The position numbers were made by a program, and so were the translations under genes. Below, in pieces: positions 6,925-10,958 of a DNA stretch of 10,958 nucleotides (positions within the stretch are counted from its first letter, which is position 1; each line of letters begins with the position of its first letter). Under the pieces are notes generated by a model. The model was not told the DNA's origin, did no database searches, and saw nothing but the letters and a program-made list of their open reading frames with translations. The stretch is from an uncultured Jeotgalicoccus sp. (GTDB taxonomy: Bacteria; Bacillota; Bacilli; Staphylococcales; Salinicoccaceae): positions 1-10,958 of the forward strand of contig CANRKV010000038.1 in assembly GCA_947631305.1 (NCBI GenBank). Direction: 5' to 3'.

Positions 6925-7168
6925 TATTGTCTCCTTGCTCAGTTCTTATTACTGATAGTATTACTTTTGCGGCATGTTCACTTTCATCTTCATCAAGCAG
7001 TGTAAAGAGATGGATAATCAGCTCATCAGCCATCTCTTCATGCGCCAGATTATTATCCATCTGCATACTGAATGCCAGTTCCGGTATGCTGATAATATAA
7101 GTTCCTTCAAATTCTGCAATATATACTGTAAATGCTGTTCCGCTAAATTGTACTGTCGCTGTCAACAT
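6908..7168 (-). CDS. conserved hypothetical protein between murE and prfC
   Basis: An 86-residue acidic protein of unknown function. The N-terminal half looks beta-rich (MLTATVQFSGTAF, then TYIISIPELAFSMQM), the second half looks helical (HEEMADELIIHLFTLLDED). There are no membrane segments, cysteine pairs or known catalytic motifs. The frame stays open upstream to a TTG at 7210, but ATG 7166-7168 has CCGGAGTG with eight bases to the start codon and is preferred. It overlaps the end of murE by 26 bp and the start of prfC by 17 bp. From memory, a small uncharacterised gene occupies the same slot in S. aureus, which argues that it is real; I cannot assign a role. Confidence 0.85.
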   Translation of the reverse strand: MLTATVQFSGTAFTVYIAEFEGTYIISIPELAFSMQMDNNLAHEEMADELIIHLFTLLDEDESEHAAKVILSVIRTEQGDNNGDKR

Positions 7169-8642
7169 ACTCTTCACTCCGGTATTTTCTGTATGCTGCA
7201 TCAAGTGCAATTAAATCATCTCTGTGCGGCACTTTCACGTAGTTTTCCATAATCTGATATGGTTCCCGTCCTTTACATGCAAGAATAATCGTATCTCCGG
7301 GTTTTGCAATATCCACTGCGTGAATAATTCCTTCTTCCCTGTCTGTATACGATACATGATTATCGTGGACCGCTCCTTCTTCAAGCAGTCTGACAAGCAT
7401 TTCAGGATCGTCGTTCGCAGGATTATCAGGCGTGAATACAGCGTAATCCGCAAGCGTTGCGATGGCACCCATTTCTGCACCTTTTGAATAATCCCGCTCT
7501 CCCGTCATACCAATCAGGCAGATTAATCTGCCTGTCACAAACGGCTTCACTGAATTGATTACTTTACTGAGTGCATCCGGCGTATGTGCAAAATCTATTA
7601 TAATATCGATCGGCAATGTTGGATCAAGCACTTCAAGTCTGCCCTCAACCGGTTTCATTGCGGGTACTGCTGATAAAATATGTTCAATCTCATAACCCTG
7701 AAGCCACTCACTTATAATTGCACACATTAAATTCTGAATGTTATATTCGCCGACAAAAGGAGAATGCACTTCAAAACTGCCTTCCGGTGTATTCAATGTA
7801 AAATTAAATCCTTCAAGGGTGCCCTTTATATCAGTTGGATAGAAATCAGCTGTGCTGTCCATACCGTAGGAAATCGTTTCAAACGGCGTCATGTCTTTAT
7901 ACACTTCAGACCATGCATCATCGTTATTTAAGACGACGTATTTATGTTTCTTAACATCCTGGCCGAGCTGTGAAAACAGCAGACCTTTAATGTGTCCGTA
8001 TTCATCCATGCTGTTATGAAAATCCAGATGATCCTGTGTTAAGTTCGTAAATATCGCAATATCAAAGTTGATGCCGAAAGTACGCCCGAGTTTTAAACCG
8101 TGCGATGACACTTCCATCGTAAAAACTTCAGTATCATTTTCATGCGCTTCTTTTATGCGTTTATGAAGACGTGTTGTTTCCGGTGTAGTGTTAGCTGACA
8201 CCATATGCGTCTCGTTAATCATGAATCCGTTCGTTCCGAGGTAAGCACTTTTAGTACCGAGTGCCATGCTCAGGTTGTGAATCATTGTCGAGACTGTCGT
8301 TTTGCCGTTCGTTCCGGTCACACCGATCATCGTCTGGGATTCATGAGGAAAATCATAAATATATTCGGCAAATAATGCCGCAGTTTTTGATGGGTCTTTC
8401 ACTACCAGGAAGCCGATATCTGAAGACAATTCCACATATCTGTCCGCTATAATAAAACGGCAGCCGCGTTTAATTACATCTTCTATATAATCGAGACCAT
8501 CGGTCTGATGTCCTTTTACTGCTACAAATACAGCAGCCTCGTGCGTTTCCCGGGAATCCGCTGTGATATCTTTAACATTTTCCGGAAAATTTCCGTACGT
8601 GGTTTTTATCTTCAAAAGAGATAGAAGCATCGTTGATTTCAT
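7143..8642 (-). CDS. murE: UDP-N-acetylmuramoyl-L-alanyl-D-glutamate--L-lysine ligase
   Basis: A cytoplasmic Mur ligase adding L-lysine as the third stem-peptide residue in peptidoglycan precursor synthesis. Numbered from ATG 8642 (499 residues, close to S. aureus MurE): ATP-binding VTGTNGKT (108-115), substrate region SANTTPETT (149-157), EVSSHGL (177-183), the conserved lysine in GHIKGLLF (Lys219), and the C-terminal specificity motif DNPANDDP (406-413). Diaminopimelate enzymes have DNPR there, so lysine is the predicted substrate. Arg383, Asp406 and Glu460 match the S. aureus lysine-pocket residues as I recall them. The frame extends to GTG 8654, but AAAGGTGG lies eight bases before ATG 8642, which fits better. 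It is first in a unit with the 86-residue gene and prfC. Confidence 0.97.
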   Translation of the reverse strand: MKSTMLLSLLKIKTTYGNFPENVKDITADSRETHEAAVFVAVKGHQTDGLDYIEDVIKRGCRFIIADRYVELSSDIGFLVVKDPSKTAALFAEYIYDFPHESQTMIGVTGTNGKTTVSTMIHNLSMALGTKSAYLGTNGFMINETHMVSANTTPETTRLHKRIKEAHENDTEVFTMEVSSHGLKLGRTFGINFDIAIFTNLTQDHLDFHNSMDEYGHIKGLLFSQLGQDVKKHKYVVLNNDDAWSEVYKDMTPFETISYGMDSTADFYPTDIKGTLEGFNFTLNTPEGSFEVHSPFVGEYNIQNLMCAIISEWLQGYEIEHILSAVPAMKPVEGRLEVLDPTLPIDIIIDFAHTPDALSKVINSVKPFVTGRLICLIGMTGERDYSKGAEMGAIATLADYAVFTPDNPANDDPEMLVRLLEEGAVHDNHVSYTDREEGIIHAVDIAKPGDTIILACKGREPYQIMENYVKVPHRDDLIALDAAYRKYRSEEYVDSDSTI

Positions 8643-8669
8643 CTCAGTTACCACCTTTCAACTTAAATA

Positions 8670-8675
8670 ATTATA
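8670..8675 (-). promoter_or_regulatory. -10 element of a probable murE promoter
   Basis: A perfect minus-strand TATAAT lies between the tatC terminator and murE, 27 bp before ATG 8642, giving a short leader of about 20 nt. The -35 region at 17 bp reads ATCTTT, a poor match, so only the -10 is supported. Position after a strong terminator makes a promoter likely. Confidence 0.5.
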
Positions 8676-8719
8676 CATGAAAATACCCGCTTAAAGATAG
8701 AGATATGTCATTTTTCATT

Positions 8720-8762
8720 AAAAAACAAGCGGACAAGGCAATACTGCCGAATCCGCTTGTTT
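8720..8762 (-). terminator. intrinsic terminator of the oxidoreductase-tatC unit
   Basis: AAACAAGCGGA (8723-8733) and TCCGCTTGTTT (8752-8762) form a perfect 11-bp stem. A smaller GGCA/TGCC stem (8737-8740, 8745-8748) sits inside its loop. On the minus strand the stem is followed by TTTTTT (8720-8725, partly within the stem). It lies about 10 bp past the tatC stop. Confidence 0.92.
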
Positions 8763-8772
8763 GAATCTTATT

Positions 8773-9618
8773 TTATTTACGTTCTTTTTTCTCTGTTTTC
8801 TCTTTGTTTTTTTCCTCTTTAGCCGCTTTTGCTTCCACTTTCCGTTCTTTTCTCTTAATCAGAATAATACTCAGTTCATATAAAAGAATCATCGGAATAA
8901 GCGTAACCAAGTGTGTAAACACATCAGGCGGTGCAATCAGCGCTGTAATGACAAGCAGAGTGAAATATGCATATTTGCGCATTGTCGTCATTACTTCAAC
9001 AGTTAAAAGCTCAATATGATGCAGGAATAATGCGACGACCGGCAGCTGGAAAACCAGGCCAAACGGTATCGTCGTTATTAATAAGAACGACATGTATTCA
9101 TCTGCAGTTACCAGCACGTTAAAATTCTGTTCTCCCATTTCAATAAGGAAGAAGTAGCTTAACGGGTGCACGATAAAATACCCAAAGGACAAACCGGTTA
9201 CAAAAAGCAGCAGCATAACCGGCAGCGAGCCTTTCAGGAATTGTGTTTCTTTGTCCACAAGTCCCGGTCTCATAAACTGCCAGAGGAACCAGCATATAAA
9301 CGGGATGGAAAACCCGATGCTGATTGCACCAGCTGTTCTTAAGTAAAAACGGATTACCTCAAACGGTCCGAGGACGACAATTTCCGCACCTTTTGACACG
9401 ATGGGAAACCACCAGCCGACAGTTGAAAAGATAATCAGGAACCATATTGTAATCGTAACCGCAGACTTAATCAGGACTGATCTTAGATCCTCCAGATGAT
9501 CAGTCAGCGGTGCATACGGATCCTCTTTCGTTACTTTTTTACGCTCGGTAACGAGTTCAGGTTCATTATTTGCATTTTTATTTTCAGGGCCTTGATTTTT
9601 AGTTTTCTTTGGCTCCAT
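8773..9618 (-). CDS. tatC: Sec-independent (twin-arginine) translocase subunit TatC
   Basis: The receptor subunit for twin-arginine signal peptides in the cytoplasmic membrane; 281 residues, somewhat longer than the usual 230-260. Six membrane segments fall at about 48-70, 95-117, 130-157, 175-200, 213-229 and 234-254. Family motifs are present: PLTDHLEDLRSVLIKS (37-52), PFICWFLWQFMRPGLVDKE (106-124) and ITALIAPPDVFTHL (224-237). The extra length is a hydrophilic N-terminus of about 36 residues and a Lys/Glu-rich C-tail (255-281). ATG 9618 has AAGGTGAT eight bases upstream, overlapping the oxidoreductase stop, so the two genes are probably co-transcribed. No tatA lies in the window; it may be upstream beyond the right edge or elsewhere. 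Confidence 0.95.
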   Translation of the reverse strand: MEPKKTKNQGPENKNANNEPELVTERKKVTKEDPYAPLTDHLEDLRSVLIKSAVTITIWFLIIFSTVGWWFPIVSKGAEIVVLGPFEVIRFYLRTAGAISIGFSIPFICWFLWQFMRPGLVDKETQFLKGSLPVMLLLFVTGLSFGYFIVHPLSYFFLIEMGEQNFNVLVTADEYMSFLLITTIPFGLVFQLPVVALFLHHIELLTVEVMTTMRKYAYFTLLVITALIAPPDVFTHLVTLIPMILLYELSIILIKRKERKVEAKAAKEEKNKEKTEKKERK

Positions 9619-9629
9619 TTTACATCACC

Positions 9630-10958
9630 TTATTCTTCTTCTAGGCGTCCGCCATCTTCAGCATATTTAATAATACCATCTGCACAGCGGTATGCAAGTG
9701 CCCCAACTGTAGCAGTCGGATTATATCCGCTGTTGTGCTGGAAGTTTCCGGCACCGACAACGAATAAATTATCGCGGTCCCAATGCTGCAGATAGTTGTT
9801 TACTACACTTGTTTCCGGATCAGCACCCATCGTAGTACCGCCGGTATTATGCGTCGACTGATAAGGTACGATGTTGTAATCTGTCAGCTCAGCTGAAAGG
9901 TCGACATGAGATGCACCCATTTCTTCTAAAATTTCACCAGAACGTTCAGCAAGATATTTCTGTCTTGCTCTGTCCTGATCAGTAAAGTTATAAGTCAACT
10001 GTACCAGCGGCACGTTAAACGCATCTGTATACTCTGTGTCCATACTCATATAATTATCCTTGTGAGGGCTTGTTGCGCCTTGTCCTGCAACTGACAGCAC
10101 GCGTGTATAGTTTTTAATCGATTCTTCTTTAAATTCTTCACCCCATGAAGCCGTTCCGCTTTGAACCGGGTTACTCAATATCGGTCTCGCACCGGTTTGT
10201 GTTATGGAAATATTCCCGCCGTGCAGGAAGTCTAAATCTTCATGGTCAAAGTTATCGCCGTTGTAATCATCAAGTGCCATACCGAGTGCTCCGGCACCCA
10301 TAAATGTATTGAACTGCTCCTCAAAGAATCCTGTTGCTCCGCCGGAAATCTGGTAGCAGTAATTGCGTCCGAGAGTTCCTTCACCTGTTTCCGGATCGTA
10401 CTGTTCACCAATATCAGAAACGGCAAGCAGTTTATAGTTGTTAAACATGTAGCTCGTCAGTGCTACAACATCAGCTGGCTGAATAAATTCTTCACCTGTT
10501 AATGTATCGACAAATTTAACACCCGATACTTTCGTATCATCATCTTCATCTGTAATGATTTCTACAACGTTAGCCTGTGTGCGAAGATTAAAATTCTCAC
10601 TCTTCTGAGCTGTTTTAATGACAGTAACTTCAGGTGTTGCTTTAGCGTCGTACTCACAAGCAAAACGTTCACAGAAAGCACAGTACTGACATGCATTAAT
10701 CGTTTCGCCGTCCGGATTTTCATATTTCTGGCTAAGGTTTGCAGATGGCATCATAATCGGATTAAGCTCCATATTAGTCGTCGCTTCTTCAAACATTCTC
10801 AGCATACGTGATTTTAACATCGGCGGCGTCGGGTATGACTCCGAACGATCTCCTCCAAGAGGGTTAGCTTCACCTGAAATACCTGCTGTCTTTTCAAATG
10901 CATTAAAATAAGGTTCGAGTTCGTCGTAAGTAATGCCCCAGTCTTCAAACGTGTATCC
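9630..10958 (-). CDS. GMC-family FAD oxidoreductase, gluconate dehydrogenase-like (5' end missing)
   Basis: The C-terminal 442 or so residues of a GMC flavoprotein; the frame is open to the window edge (GYTFEDWGITYDELEPYF...), so the N-terminal FAD-binding GxGxxG motif is outside. The best fit is the large subunit of membrane-bound gluconate/sugar dehydrogenases. It shows a C-x2-C-x2-C-x4-C motif followed by AK (10656-10691), GGNISITQTGARPI, and the C-terminal active-site region STHNTGGTTMG with the family histidine, then GAGNFQHNSGYNPTATVGALAYR. Such enzymes usually pair with a small Tat-exported subunit and a cytochrome c, neither visible here. tatC lies 11 bp downstream, consistent with Tat-dependent export of the complex. 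The substrate cannot be fixed from sequence alone. Confidence 0.88.
   Translation of the reverse strand, partial: GYTFEDWGITYDELEPYFNAFEKTAGISGEANPLGGDRSESYPTPPMLKSRMLRMFEEATTNMELNPIMMPSANLSQKYENPDGETINACQYCAFCERFACEYDAKATPEVTVIKTAQKSENFNLRTQANVVEIITDEDDDTKVSGVKFVDTLTGEEFIQPADVVALTSYMFNNYKLLAVSDIGEQYDPETGEGTLGRNYCYQISGGATGFFEEQFNTFMGAGALGMALDDYNGDNFDHEDLDFLHGGNISITQTGARPILSNPVQSGTASWGEEFKEESIKNYTRVLSVAGQGATSPHKDNYMSMDTEYTDAFNVPLVQLTYNFTDQDRARQKYLAERSGEILEEMGASHVDLSAELTDYNIVPYQSTHNTGGTTMGADPETSVVNNYLQHWDRDNLFVVGAGNFQHNSGYNPTATVGALAYRCADGIIKYAEDGGRLEEE

Noticed and set aside
7169..7210. TTG start giving a 100-residue version of the small murE-prfC gene
   Set aside because: No Shine-Dalgarno precedes it, whereas ATG 7168 has GGAG at eight bases.

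Overview
The window looks like the chromosome of a low-to-moderate-GC Firmicute of the family Staphylococcaceae. Jeotgalicoccus, Salinicoccus and related genera fit better than Staphylococcus aureus itself, but the genus is inferred. The evidence is a MurE with the L-lysine-type specificity motif DNPANDDP, the order murE - small conserved gene - prfC - htrA - ktr-type potassium transporter (from memory, similar to S. aureus), strong GGAG ribosome binding sites and T-rich terminators. Every convincing gene lies on the minus strand, so transcription runs from high to low coordinates.

From the right edge: a GMC-family FAD oxidoreductase resembling gluconate dehydrogenase (its 5' end is outside the window) is followed 11 bp later by tatC, and that unit ends in a strong hairpin terminator at about 8720-8762. 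A second unit starts at about 8675 with murE, then an 86-residue conserved gene, then prfC. These three open reading frames overlap (26 and 17 bp), so they are almost certainly co-translated. A 258-bp leader follows, holding a yybP-ykoY manganese riboswitch and its intrinsic terminator in front of a TerC-family membrane protein. Next comes a membrane-anchored HtrA-like protease with its own sigma-A promoter and a terminator at 2765-2802. The last unit is a KtrB/KtrD-type potassium channel subunit plus a 285-residue protein with the 5'-nucleotidase metallophosphatase fold signature but none of the metal ligands. It closes with a terminator at 429-454.

The left 430 bp has no gene. It holds a 16-bp-stem hairpin (32-81) and seven head-to-tail copies of a 41-bp unit (139-424). 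Units 1-2 are repeated exactly as units 3-4.

Functionally this is mostly housekeeping: cell-wall precursor synthesis, translation termination, metal and potassium homeostasis, envelope protein quality control and Tat export of redox proteins. The points most worth follow-up are the apparently catalytically dead nucleotidase-like protein coupled to the potassium transporter, the 41-bp tandem array, and the riboswitch whose terminator may also end the murE-prfC transcript.
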